Positions 1 through 6,339 of a stretch of 9,705 bases of DNA are shown here, in pieces. The position numbers and the translations under genes were made by a program. The first letter of the stretch is position 1; each line of letters starts with the position of its first letter. The stretch comes from an uncultured Atopobiaceae bacterium (lineage in GTDB: Bacteria > Actinomycetota > Coriobacteriia > Coriobacteriales > Atopobiaceae): NCBI GenBank assembly GCA_944321005.1, contig CALUJT010000066.1, forward strand, positions 1 through 9,705, read 5' to 3'. The notes below the pieces were generated by a model, which saw only the letters and a list, made by a program, of their open reading frames with translations, was not told where the DNA came from and ran no database searches.

Positions 1-468
1 GTCTCGAGCCGCCAGATCCAGGCCTTCTGCATGGGCGAGCACGGCGACTCCATGTTCATCCCCACCTCGCGCATCTCCGTCGAGGGCATCGGCCTGCGCG
101 AGTACCTGTCCCTGCGCGACGACGTGGTGGACACCATCGACTTCGACGACGTCATGCGCCGCGTGCGCGAGTCCGGCGCCGCGATCATCGCGGGCAAGGG
201 CTGCACCGAGTTCGGCATCGCCTCCGTGGTGTCCGCGCTCGTGACCTCGATCCTGCACAACGAGAAGCGCGTGGTTCCGCTGTCCGCCCACCTCGACGGC
301 GAGTACGGCGAGTCCGGCATCTCCGCCGGCGTGCCGTGCGTCATCGGCAGCACCGGCGTCGACTCCGTGCTCGAGATTGACCTCTCCTACGACGAGCGCC
401 GTGCGATGCGCAAGTCCTGCTCGATCATCCGCGACTACTGCGAGAAGGTCATGCCCGCGGAGGCGTAG
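1..468 (+). CDS. L-lactate / L-2-hydroxyacid dehydrogenase, C-terminal half (5' end outside window)
   Basis: The reading frame is open from base 1 and ends at TAG 466-468, giving 155 residues of a protein that is normally about 310-320 long. The NAD-binding Rossmann half lies outside the window. The visible part starts just before the catalytic motif MGEHGDS, whose His is the proton acceptor of the lactate/malate dehydrogenase superfamily. It continues with FIPTSRISVEG, then GKGCTEFGIA, which corresponds to the substrate-specificity region, and ends in the usual C-terminal helix with IGSTGVDSVLEIDLSYDE. The family reversibly reduces 2-oxoacids such as pyruvate with NADH in the cytoplasm, which would regenerate NAD in a fermenter. 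The specificity loop is missing, so lactate dehydrogenase cannot be separated from L-2-hydroxyisocaproate dehydrogenase. Malate dehydrogenase seems less likely. A strong hairpin follows 25 bases after the stop. Confidence 0.88.
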   Translation, partial: VSSRQIQAFCMGEHGDSMFIPTSRISVEGIGLREYLSLRDDVVDTIDFDDVMRRVRESGAAIIAGKGCTEFGIASVVSALVTSILHNEKRVVPLSAHLDGEYGESGISAGVPCVIGSTGVDSVLEIDLSYDERRAMRKSCSIIRDYCEKVMPAEA

Positions 469-492
469 CCTTGGCTTGTTGCTGCGACGACG

Positions 493-526
493 GCGCCCCC
501 GCCTGACGGGTCTCAGGCGGGGGCGC
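493..526 (+). terminator. Rho-independent-like terminator after the dehydrogenase gene
   Basis: A perfect 14-bp GC-rich stem (493-506 with 513-526, arm GCGCCCCCGCCTGA) closes a 6-base loop and lies 25 bases after the dehydrogenase stop codon. The downstream bases are TATTGCTGT, so the U tract is poor. Stem strength and position make a terminator the best reading. Confidence 0.75.
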
Positions 527-547
527 TATTGCTGTCTGGGAGACGGG

Positions 548-648
548 TCGGAAATTAACGGGGTTTGGCTTGCTGAAAATATAACGCCAACTGGGAAAAC
601 AGGCTCGCTCCCCGCGATTTCAGCAAGCCAAACCCCGTTAATTTCCGA
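548..648. repeat. Long perfect inverted repeat (31-bp arms, 39-base spacer)
   Basis: Bases 548-578 are perfectly complementary to 618-648. The inner end of the left arm reads GGCTTGCTGAAA and the outer end reads TCGGAAATTAACGGGG. The 39-base spacer (579-617) has no clear further pairing. It lies between the dehydrogenase terminator and the promoter of the ABC cluster. The arms are less GC-rich than the flanking genes. The spacer is long for a terminator and no U tract follows. It could be a MITE-like or fold-back element, a cruciform-forming protein site, or part of a long leader. It resembles the elements at 8234 and 9357 in design but not clearly in sequence; the only common trait is an A-rich stretch ending in CCCC. 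Confidence 0.8.
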
Positions 649-685
649 GTCGTCGGGAGCCGCTTACCAATTCGTCACCTGCATC

Positions 686-716
686 TTGCCGGGGGGGGGT
701 TCTCCTGGCGTACAAT
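686..716 (+). promoter_or_regulatory. Probable promoter of the ABC transporter cluster, with G-tract spacer
   Basis: A -10-like TACAAT at 711-716 is preceded by a -35-like TTGCCG at 686-691, a spacing of 19 bases. The predicted start is near 723, giving a leader of about 34 bases before the ATG at 757, with a GGGAGA ribosome-binding sequence at 748-753. The spacer contains a run of nine G (691-699), so its length may vary by replication slippage. The -10 match is good and the -35 weaker. No other promoter-like sequence is visible between the inverted repeat at 548-648 and the gene. Confidence 0.5.
691..699. repeat. Homopolymer G9 tract inside the promoter spacer
   Basis: Nine consecutive G lie between the proposed -35 and -10 boxes of the ABC cluster. 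Long G tracts are classic sites of slipped-strand mispairing. Here a gain or loss of one or two bases would change the promoter spacing (19 as read) and so might tune expression. The tract could also be a sequencing or assembly length error. Confidence 0.85.
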
Positions 717-756
717 GGCGCGCGCGTCTGCTGCGGACGCCAGAGATGGGAGACTC

Positions 757-1557
757 ATGATCAAGATAGACCACGTGTCCAAGTCCTATGATGGTGGCGC
801 CACCTGCGCGGTGCGCGACCTCACCCTTGAGATTCGCTCCGGAGAGATCTTCGGCCTGCTCGGTCCCAACGGCGCTGGCAAGTCCACGCTGCTCAACATG
901 CTCGCCGGCGTGCTCGCGCCCACCTCGGGCACAATCGAGCTCGACGGCGTCAACGTGATGACCGACCCGCTCGCCGCCAAGCGGAACCTCTGCTTCGTGA
1001 GCGACTCGCCCGACCACCTGCTCCGTCTCAAGGGCCACGAGTTCCTGCGCTTCATCGCGGACGTCTACGAGGTGCCGGATGCCGTGCGCGGCCCGCGCAT
1101 CGAGGAGCTCGCGCATGAGTACGGCATGGAGGGTGAGCTCGACAACCAGATTCAAAGCTACAGTCATGGCATGCGGCAGAAGATGATGATCATGGGGGCG
1201 CTTCTGCCGGACCCTGACGTCTGGATCCTGGACGAGCCCATGACCGGCCTCGATCCCAAGGCGTCGTGGCTGCTCAAGCAGTCCATGCGCCGCCATGCGG
1301 ACGCCGGCAAGACCGTGCTCTTCTCCACGCACGTGCTCGACGTGGCCGAGAAGGTCGTGGACCGCGTGGGCGTGATCGCGCACGGCGAGCTGCTCTTCGT
1401 GGGAACCGTCGACGAGATGCGCGAGCACTTCCGCAGCAACGGCTCGCTCGAGGAGATGTTCCTCGAGCTCACGTCCGAGAACTCGCCGTTCGCCCATGCC
1501 GCTGAGTTGGCTGGCGAGAAGGACGGCGACGCTTCCGCCTCGACGGAGGCCCGCTGA
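757..1557 (+). CDS. ABC transporter ATP-binding protein
   Basis: The 266-residue nucleotide-binding subunit would power the membrane protein encoded directly downstream. Walker A is GPNGAGKST at residues 36-44. The signature region is YSHGMRQK around 135-142, a variant of LSGGQ. Walker B is VWILDEP at 155-161, followed by the D-loop, and the switch His is in STH at 190-192. The Q-loop position reads FVSDSPDHLL, so the usual Gln is absent; acidic replacements are common in BcrA/CcmA-like exporter ATPases. The C-terminus (about 240-266) is a hydrophilic tail. I chose ATG 757 over the in-frame ATG at 715 because it yields the normal family N-terminus (MIKIDHVSKSY), has an upstream GGGAGA, and 715 lies inside the -10 box. 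The stop overlaps the next start (TGATG). Exporter type is likely; the substrate is unknown. Confidence 0.93.
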   Translation: MIKIDHVSKSYDGGATCAVRDLTLEIRSGEIFGLLGPNGAGKSTLLNMLAGVLAPTSGTIELDGVNVMTDPLAAKRNLCFVSDSPDHLLRLKGHEFLRFIADVYEVPDAVRGPRIEELAHEYGMEGELDNQIQSYSHGMRQKMMIMGALLPDPDVWILDEPMTGLDPKASWLLKQSMRRHADAGKTVLFSTHVLDVAEKVVDRVGVIAHGELLFVGTVDEMREHFRSNGSLEEMFLELTSENSPFAHAAELAGEKDGDASASTEAR

Positions 1558-3350
1558 TGGCGCGCACGGTCGCCCAGGGGTTCTCCTGGAAGCAGTTCAG
1601 GGTGATGCTGCGCGTGGTGACCAAGGGCGAGCAGCACCTGGACTCCACCGGCATGGGCATGGGGGACGACGGCACCGAGAAGCGCCACGGGTTTTGGGGC
1701 TCGCTCGGCGCGGGCGCGCGCAAGGTTGCCATGGGCTTCCTGTTCCTGCTGCTCGCGGCCATGTTCTTCATGATGGGCTGCATGCTGGGAGAGGCGGGCG
1801 TCACCCCGTACCAGGCGTTCAGCCTCTGTGTGGTCTCTCTGGTTGGTCTCACGGCGCTCACCGGCCTCTACCAGGCCGTGAACATCCTCTACTTCGTGCG
1901 TGACCTCGGGTACTATCTGACGCTTCCCATCTCGGCCACGACAATCATGTGGGCCAAGCTCGCACATTTCCTGGGGATGTCGCTGTTCGGTGACCTCATC
2001 ATCCTGCCCGTTGGCCTGGGCTGCCTCTTCTCCGTGGGTGCCGCGCCGGGGACGTGGGCTGCCATGACCCTTGCCTTTGTCCTGGCGGCGGTGGCGGTCA
2101 ACCTCGCGCTCGTGATCGTGTGCGTGCCCATCATGCGCTTCTCGCGCTTCGCGCACGACAAGGACCTCTTCTCGCGCGTCTTCGGAGGGCTCATCATCGT
2201 GCTCGCGCTCGCCATTGGCGTAGGCAGCCAGTTCGCCTTCCAGGGTGACGGGCTCGTCTCGCTCGCTTCCGGTGCGGGAGGGCTGCTCTCCGGAGGCGTC
2301 CCCGCCGTCGTGATGGGTCTGCTGTGCCCGCCGTCGCTGCTCGCGAGGCCGGTTGTGGAGGGCGATGCGCTCGCTGTCCTAGGTGGCCTTCTGGGCATGC
2401 TCGCGAGCGTGGCGGTATACGCGGCCGTCCTCTCCGCCGTTGCGCGCCGGTGGTACTTCGAGGGCGTCCAGGCGCTCCAGGGCGCGGGCGGGAAACGCGG
2501 CCGTCGCGTCCAGGGCGCCGAGCTCACGCAGGCCACGCGCACCCGTGGCGCGTTTGCCGCCAACCTCAGCCGCGACTGGAAGATGATGGCGCGCGTGCCC
2601 GTGTTCTTCAACCAGTTTGTCCTGAGCTCGCTGCTCATGCCGCTCTACTTCATCGTCATCGCGGTGGTGAGCGGCGCCGTGGGCGTCTCCCAGGCAACCG
2701 ACGCCGGAATGGACCCCTCCGCGCTGCTCGAGATGGCGCGCTCCCTCACGGCGCTTCTCACCTTCGACAGCCCCGCGCTCGCGTGGTGCGCGATGGGAGT
2801 GCTCTTCTTCGGTCTCTTCCTCGGCTTCTCCGCCTACTCATTCACCATGGGCGTGAGCAGGGACGGCGAGGACTTCTTCTTCCTGCGCGGTCTCCCCATG
2901 AACTGGAGCGCGTACCTCGCGGCGAAGTTCGTCTCGCCGTTTGCGCTCTCCACGGTGCCGATGCTCGTGCTCATTGTGGTCGCGCTCGTGGTGCTGGGCG
3001 TGCCCGCGGCGGCGGGCGCTTACCTCGTGGCGTTCTACCTGGGTGCCACGGCGACCCTCGGCCTGCTCTCCCTGGGCCTGGGCGCGCGCTTCCCGCGACT
3101 CACATGGGACAACGAGGCCCAGCTCGTCAAGGGCGGCGGGGCCACGCTCATGGTCTTCGCGGGGCTTCTCGTGGGCGTCGTCGTGATGGTGCTCCCGGCG
3201 CTCGCGCTGCTGGCGGGCGTGCTCTGGAACGTGCTGGCGGTCCCGGTGGCGCTGGGCCTTGCGCTTGCGATCTTCGTTGCGGAGTGCGCGCTGCTTGCGT
3301 GGTGGGTGCTCGGGCCCTGCGCGCGCAGCCTCTCCCGCCGCGAGCGCTAA
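1557..3350 (+). CDS. ABC transporter permease, large multi-pass membrane subunit
   Basis: This 597-residue protein is the membrane partner of the preceding ATPase. Its ATG shares bases with the ATPase stop codon (TGATG), which indicates translational coupling and roughly equal subunit production. After a hydrophilic N-terminus of about 50 residues, hydrophobic segments appear near 57-77, 86-113, 134-160, 166-193, 207-229, 271-295, 350-372, 403-430, 455-482, 485-511, 528-556 and 558-585. A positively charged cytoplasmic loop (about 297-345) divides the protein into two halves of about six segments. That suggests a fused double-length ABC-2-like permease, so one copy could fill both membrane positions in the transporter. 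It resembles the large putative ABC exporter membrane subunits of Gram-positive bacteria, a family of poorly known substrate. Segment limits are read by eye. Confidence 0.85.
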   Translation: MARTVAQGFSWKQFRVMLRVVTKGEQHLDSTGMGMGDDGTEKRHGFWGSLGAGARKVAMGFLFLLLAAMFFMMGCMLGEAGVTPYQAFSLCVVSLVGLTALTGLYQAVNILYFVRDLGYYLTLPISATTIMWAKLAHFLGMSLFGDLIILPVGLGCLFSVGAAPGTWAAMTLAFVLAAVAVNLALVIVCVPIMRFSRFAHDKDLFSRVFGGLIIVLALAIGVGSQFAFQGDGLVSLASGAGGLLSGGVPAVVMGLLCPPSLLARPVVEGDALAVLGGLLGMLASVAVYAAVLSAVARRWYFEGVQALQGAGGKRGRRVQGAELTQATRTRGAFAANLSRDWKMMARVPVFFNQFVLSSLLMPLYFIVIAVVSGAVGVSQATDAGMDPSALLEMARSLTALLTFDSPALAWCAMGVLFFGLFLGFSAYSFTMGVSRDGEDFFFLRGLPMNWSAYLAAKFVSPFALSTVPMLVLIVVALVVLGVPAAAGAYLVAFYLGATATLGLLSLGLGARFPRLTWDNEAQLVKGGGATLMVFAGLLVGVVVMVLPALALLAGVLWNVLAVPVALGLALAIFVAECALLAWWVLGPCARSLSRRER

Positions 3351-3392
3351 TGCGACAATCTAGGCTGTAGCCGTTATCCCGTCACCCGTCCC

Positions 3393-3400
3393 AAAGGAGG
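3393..3400 (+). promoter_or_regulatory. Strong Shine-Dalgarno site AAAGGAGG
   Basis: A near-perfect anti-16S match lies 6 bases before ATG 3407 and fixes the start of the CPBP protease gene. It is much stronger than the sites of the neighbouring genes, so this gene may be translated independently of the upstream permease. A weak -10-like GACAAT sits at 3354-3359 in the same 56-base gap. Confidence 0.8.
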
Positions 3401-3406
3401 GCGCGC

Positions 3407-4315
3407 ATGGAGGTCGGCATTCCGGGCGAGGGTCCGGAGCCCCCGCAGTCCCCGGAGCCCCAAAGGCCTCGCCCCGGCGCCGGTCATGCGGCGAGGTGGG
3501 CGCTCGCGGCTGTGGGCGCCGGCTTCGCCTACCTGCTTGCGCAGATCGTCGTCCTCGTGGCGATAGAGCTCGCGCTGCCCTCGACGGACATCGACCGGCT
3601 GGCCTTCGTTGCCACCGTGGCGAGCCTCGTCCTCGCGGCGCTCTGGTGGCGCCGCCTCAGGCCGCGGGCGCGCCTGCGCCGCGAGACCGCCCGTCCTTCT
3701 CGCCCGGGGCGTCGCATCCTTCTTGCATGCACGCTGCTCGTGCTGGGAGTTGTGCTGCAGGTGACGCTCTCCGTGGCGCTCACGATGGTGCTGCCGCTCT
3801 TTCCCGAGGTGATGGACTTCTACCTAGAGCTCATGGAGCTTGCGGGCGTCTCGGGGCCGACGGACCTCGTGACGTTCGTTGACCTGGCCGTGCTGGCTCC
3901 CGCCGCCGAGGAGGCGATCTGTCGCGGCGTCATCTTCGAGTTCTGCCTGCGCGCGACTTGCCCGGAGCCGCGTCCCGCGGCGCGCGACGAGGTCCCGGCC
4001 GCGCGCTTCTGGGCCGCCAACGTCGTCCAAGCGCTGATCTTCGGCATCATGCACCTCAACATCGTCCAGGGGGTCTACGCGTTTGCCCTGGGCCTGCTGC
4101 TTGGGTGGCTCGTGCGACGCACGGGGAGGCTGCGTGCCGCCGTCCTTCTCCACATGGCCGTGAACGGGGCGTCCGAGCTCATGGGAGCCTTGGACCCGCT
4201 GCTGGGCGATGCCCTCGTGCCCGCCCTCGTGGTCGGTGGCCTGGCTTCTGCCGCGCTGGTGTGGGTCGTCGCGCATCTCACCACCGAGCGCCCTGGCAAC
4301 GCCGACGCGGTATAG
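3407..4315 (+). CDS. CPBP family intramembrane glutamic endopeptidase (Abi/CAAX protease-like)
   Basis: This is a 302-residue polytopic membrane protein of the CPBP (Rce1/Abi) family. The family's conserved motifs are present in order: EExxxR as EEAICR (E168, E169, R173), FxxxH as FGIMH (F212, H216), and a late H249 and N253 in LLHMAVN. In the family these residues form the intramembrane active site. The N-terminus (about 1-30) is Pro-rich and hydrophilic. Membrane segments lie near 33-57, 65-80, 103-130, 155-180, 203-235, 243-260 and 269-290. Family members cleave prenylated proteins or peptides, or give self-immunity to bacteriocins; in bacteria many have unknown substrates. It follows the ABC exporter genes after 56 bases, and that setting fits peptide processing or immunity, although no precursor peptide gene is visible. 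The start is supported by the strong ribosome-binding site. Confidence 0.88.
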   Translation: MEVGIPGEGPEPPQSPEPQRPRPGAGHAARWALAAVGAGFAYLLAQIVVLVAIELALPSTDIDRLAFVATVASLVLAALWWRRLRPRARLRRETARPSRPGRRILLACTLLVLGVVLQVTLSVALTMVLPLFPEVMDFYLELMELAGVSGPTDLVTFVDLAVLAPAAEEAICRGVIFEFCLRATCPEPRPAARDEVPAARFWAANVVQALIFGIMHLNIVQGVYAFALGLLLGWLVRRTGRLRAAVLLHMAVNGASELMGALDPLLGDALVPALVVGGLASAALVWVVAHLTTERPGNADAV

Positions 4316-4348
4316 TGTCACCACTGCCGCGCCCGAGAAAGGAACCAG

Positions 4349-6079
4349 ATGCCCGTACAAGAACCGGACTTCAAGGACTTCTTCGAGCAGCTCAAGCGTG
4401 AGGTCGGGACGGCCTCGTCGCAGAGCGGCTCCCTTGTGGAGCAGATGGCAAAGTGGAGCCGCCGCGCGCTCGTTATTGCCGGCATCGTGCTGGTGGTGGT
4501 GTTGGCGGCGAGCTACTGGTGGTTCCATCCCGCCCTCAACCTGGGCAGTCCGCGCGTGTGGACGTGGATCTGCGGCATCTGCCTTGTGGTGATCCTGGGC
4601 CTTGCGGTGGCCGCGGCTCGCGGCACCAAGCATGCCGCCGTCCTCAAGAAGCTCATGGTCCTGCCGATCGCGGTCATCGCCGTCTTCCTGGTGGGGCTGC
4701 TCCTCTCCCAGCCCTTCGTCCCGGGCAACGCCGAGCGCTACGCCACGGTGCTCCAGACCACGGACGGCGACTTCGCCACGGACATCGAGCAGGTCGACTA
4801 CGCCGACGTCCCCGTGATAGACCGCGACTCCGCCATCCTCCTGGGCAACCGCGCGATGGGCTCCATCCCGGAGTACGTGAGCCAGTTCGAGATCGCGGAC
4901 ACCTACAGCCAGATCAACTACAACGGGCGGCCGGTGCGCGTGAGCCCTCTGGCCTACGCCGACCTCTTCAAGTGGCTCTCCAACCGCGACTCCGGCATCC
5001 CTGCATACGTGCTGGTGGACATGGTGACGCAGGAGGCCGAGGTCGTGCGCCTTGAGCAGCCGATCCTCTACTCGGACTCCGAGCCGCTCCTGCGCAACGT
5101 GGACCGTCACGTGCAGCTCTGCTACCCCACGTACATGTTCGACCAGAAGTCCTTCGAGCTCGACGACGAGGGCAACCCCTGGTGGGTCTACCCGGTGCAG
5201 CGCAAGACCATCGGTCTCTTTGGCGGCACCACCGTCGCGCGCGTGGTGCTCGTGAACGCCTGCACGGGCGAGACTCAGGACTTCGCTGTGGAGGAGTGCC
5301 CCACCTGGGTGGACCGCGCCTACCCGGCCGACCTGCTCATAGAGCAGTACAACTGGAGCGGCGCCTACCAGGGCGGCTGGCTCAACTCGTGGCTGGGCCA
5401 GGAGGGCGTGGTGCGCACCACGAGCGGCACCAACGGTGAGCTCGGCTACAACTACCTGGCGCAGGGCGAGGACATCTACCTCTACACGGGCGTGAGCTCC
5501 GTGACGGCCGACAACTCCAACGTGGGCTTCATCCTGGTGAACCAGCGTACCGGCGACTCTCGCTACTACGCGCTGTCCCAGGGCGGCGCCACCGAGGACT
5601 CCGCGATGGCGTCGGCGGAGGGTCAGGTCCAGCACCTCGGCTACCAGGCGACCTATCCGCTCCTGCTCAACGTGGCGGGTCAGCCCACGTACTTCATGGC
5701 GCTCAAGGACGCCGCCGGCCTCGTGAAGATGTACGCGATGATCAACGTGGAGCAGTACCAGAGCGTGGCGACGGGCTCCACGGTGGGGGAGTGCCAGGAG
5801 GCCTATCTCGGGATGCTCGCCGCTGACGGGCTGCTCGCGGAGGAGGATGCCGCCACGTCGACGCACGAGGTCACGGGCACCATCGCGAGCGTGGCCCAGG
5901 CCGTGATCGAGGGCAACTCGCACTTCTACGTGACCCTCGAGGGCGACGAGACGATCTACGACTTTGCCCTGCCCGGGCTCGTGGAGATCGTGACGTACGC
6001 CCCGGGCGACACGATCTCGTTCAGCTGCGCCGAGAAGAACGACGACGTGGCAACCGTCACGGTGACTGAGCTGGCGTAA
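4349..6079 (+). CDS. Conserved membrane-anchored protein of unknown function
   Basis: The product has 576 residues. A short hydrophilic N-terminus (1-38) is followed by three hydrophobic segments near 41-59, 70-90 and 101-121. A large soluble region of about 450 residues follows, probably outside the membrane. It is rich in Tyr, Trp, Gly and Asp, with stretches such as DDEGNPWWVYPV (272-283) and a dense block around 370-475 that looks strongly conserved (SNVGFILVNQRTGDSRYYAL and later TYFMALKDAAGLVKMYAM). Residues about 507-576 look like a small separate beta-rich, perhaps OB-like, domain. Only a few Cys are present and I see no catalytic motif, so no activity is assigned. ATG 4349 is preceded by AGAAAGGA and lies 33 bases after the CPBP gene, which suggests co-transcription. 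A weak -10-like TATAGT (4311-4316) overlaps the upstream stop codon. It could be a cell-envelope or sensor protein. Confidence 0.8.
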   Translation: MPVQEPDFKDFFEQLKREVGTASSQSGSLVEQMAKWSRRALVIAGIVLVVVLAASYWWFHPALNLGSPRVWTWICGICLVVILGLAVAAARGTKHAAVLKKLMVLPIAVIAVFLVGLLLSQPFVPGNAERYATVLQTTDGDFATDIEQVDYADVPVIDRDSAILLGNRAMGSIPEYVSQFEIADTYSQINYNGRPVRVSPLAYADLFKWLSNRDSGIPAYVLVDMVTQEAEVVRLEQPILYSDSEPLLRNVDRHVQLCYPTYMFDQKSFELDDEGNPWWVYPVQRKTIGLFGGTTVARVVLVNACTGETQDFAVEECPTWVDRAYPADLLIEQYNWSGAYQGGWLNSWLGQEGVVRTTSGTNGELGYNYLAQGEDIYLYTGVSSVTADNSNVGFILVNQRTGDSRYYALSQGGATEDSAMASAEGQVQHLGYQATYPLLLNVAGQPTYFMALKDAAGLVKMYAMINVEQYQSVATGSTVGECQEAYLGMLAADGLLAEEDAATSTHEVTGTIASVAQAVIEGNSHFYVTLEGDETIYDFALPGLVEIVTYAPGDTISFSCAEKNDDVATVTVTELA

Positions 6080-6094
6080 CCCCACCCGCGGGTT

Positions 6095-6182
6095 GCCCCG
6101 CCCCATTGCCCCGTGCTCAGACAGCTTCGCCGCGCAGGGAGCGCGCGGCTGCAGGACTGCGCGCGGTACAATGGGGCGGGGC
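6095..6182 (-). repeat. Structured element, copy 1 (minus orientation)
   Basis: The outer arms 6095-6108 and 6169-6182 are a perfect 14-bp inverted repeat (GCCCCGCCCCATTG). Read on the minus strand, the inside holds the block CCGCGCGCAGTCCTGCA (about 6167-6151), a 7-bp hairpin GCCGCGC/GCGCGGC (within 6129-6149), and the block GCGAAG-CTGTCTGAGCACGG (6130-6111). The same two blocks in the same order occur in copy 2 at 6203-6314 on the plus strand, inside a different outer stem. The element lies in the 3' region shared by two convergent genes. I do not recognise the family. It could be a structured RNA, a terminator-associated element or a REP/BIME-like DNA repeat. Confidence 0.65.
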
Positions 6183-6202
6183 TCTGTCGCTGGCGGTGTT
6201 TG

Positions 6203-6314
6203 CGGGGCCCGGCGGCCCTGCTCCGCGCGCAGTTCCGCATGAGCCGAAGGCCACTTAACGTGGCCTTCGTGCGAAGAGGACTGTTTGAGCACGGAGCAGG
6301 GCCACCGGGCCCTG
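6203..6314 (+). repeat. Structured element, copy 2 (plus orientation), possible structured RNA
   Basis: Bases 6203-6225 pair with 6292-6314 over 23 positions (21 Watson-Crick pairs, one G-T, one C/A mismatch). Inside lie the block CCGCGCGCAGTTCCGCA (6223-6239), a perfect 10-bp hairpin (6245-6254 with 6260-6269, loop TTAAC), and the block GCGAAG-AGGA-CTGTTTGAGCACGG (6271-6294). The first block matches copy 1 at 15 of 17 bases. The second matches at 19 of 20 after allowing the 4-base AGGA insertion. Outer stem and apical hairpin differ in sequence from copy 1 while remaining paired, which points to selection for structure. It ends 25 bases before the asparaginase stop. No SRP RNA, RNase P RNA or tmRNA signature is present. 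Confidence 0.65.
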
Positions 6315-6339
6315 GGGCGGGCGCTTGGCCGCGAGTCCG

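Noticed and set aside
715..757. ATG 715 as the start of the ABC ATPase.
   Set aside because: It falls inside the proposed -10 box, has no ribosome-binding site and adds residues outside the normal family N-terminus. ATG 757 fits better.
6167..6172. TACAAT as the -10 box of a dedicated RNA gene covering 6179-6314.
   Set aside because: The hexamer closely resembles the ABC promoter context, but here it spans the inner edge of the perfect stem 6095-6108/6169-6182 and there is no good -35. It may be a by-product of the stem sequence, so no promoter was called.
6203..6314. SRP RNA, RNase P RNA, tmRNA or 6S RNA.
   Set aside because: The signature sequences of the first three (such as GGAAGGAAGCAGCC for SRP) are absent. 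The long hairpin is only loosely like 6S RNA, and the second inverted copy argues for a repeat family.
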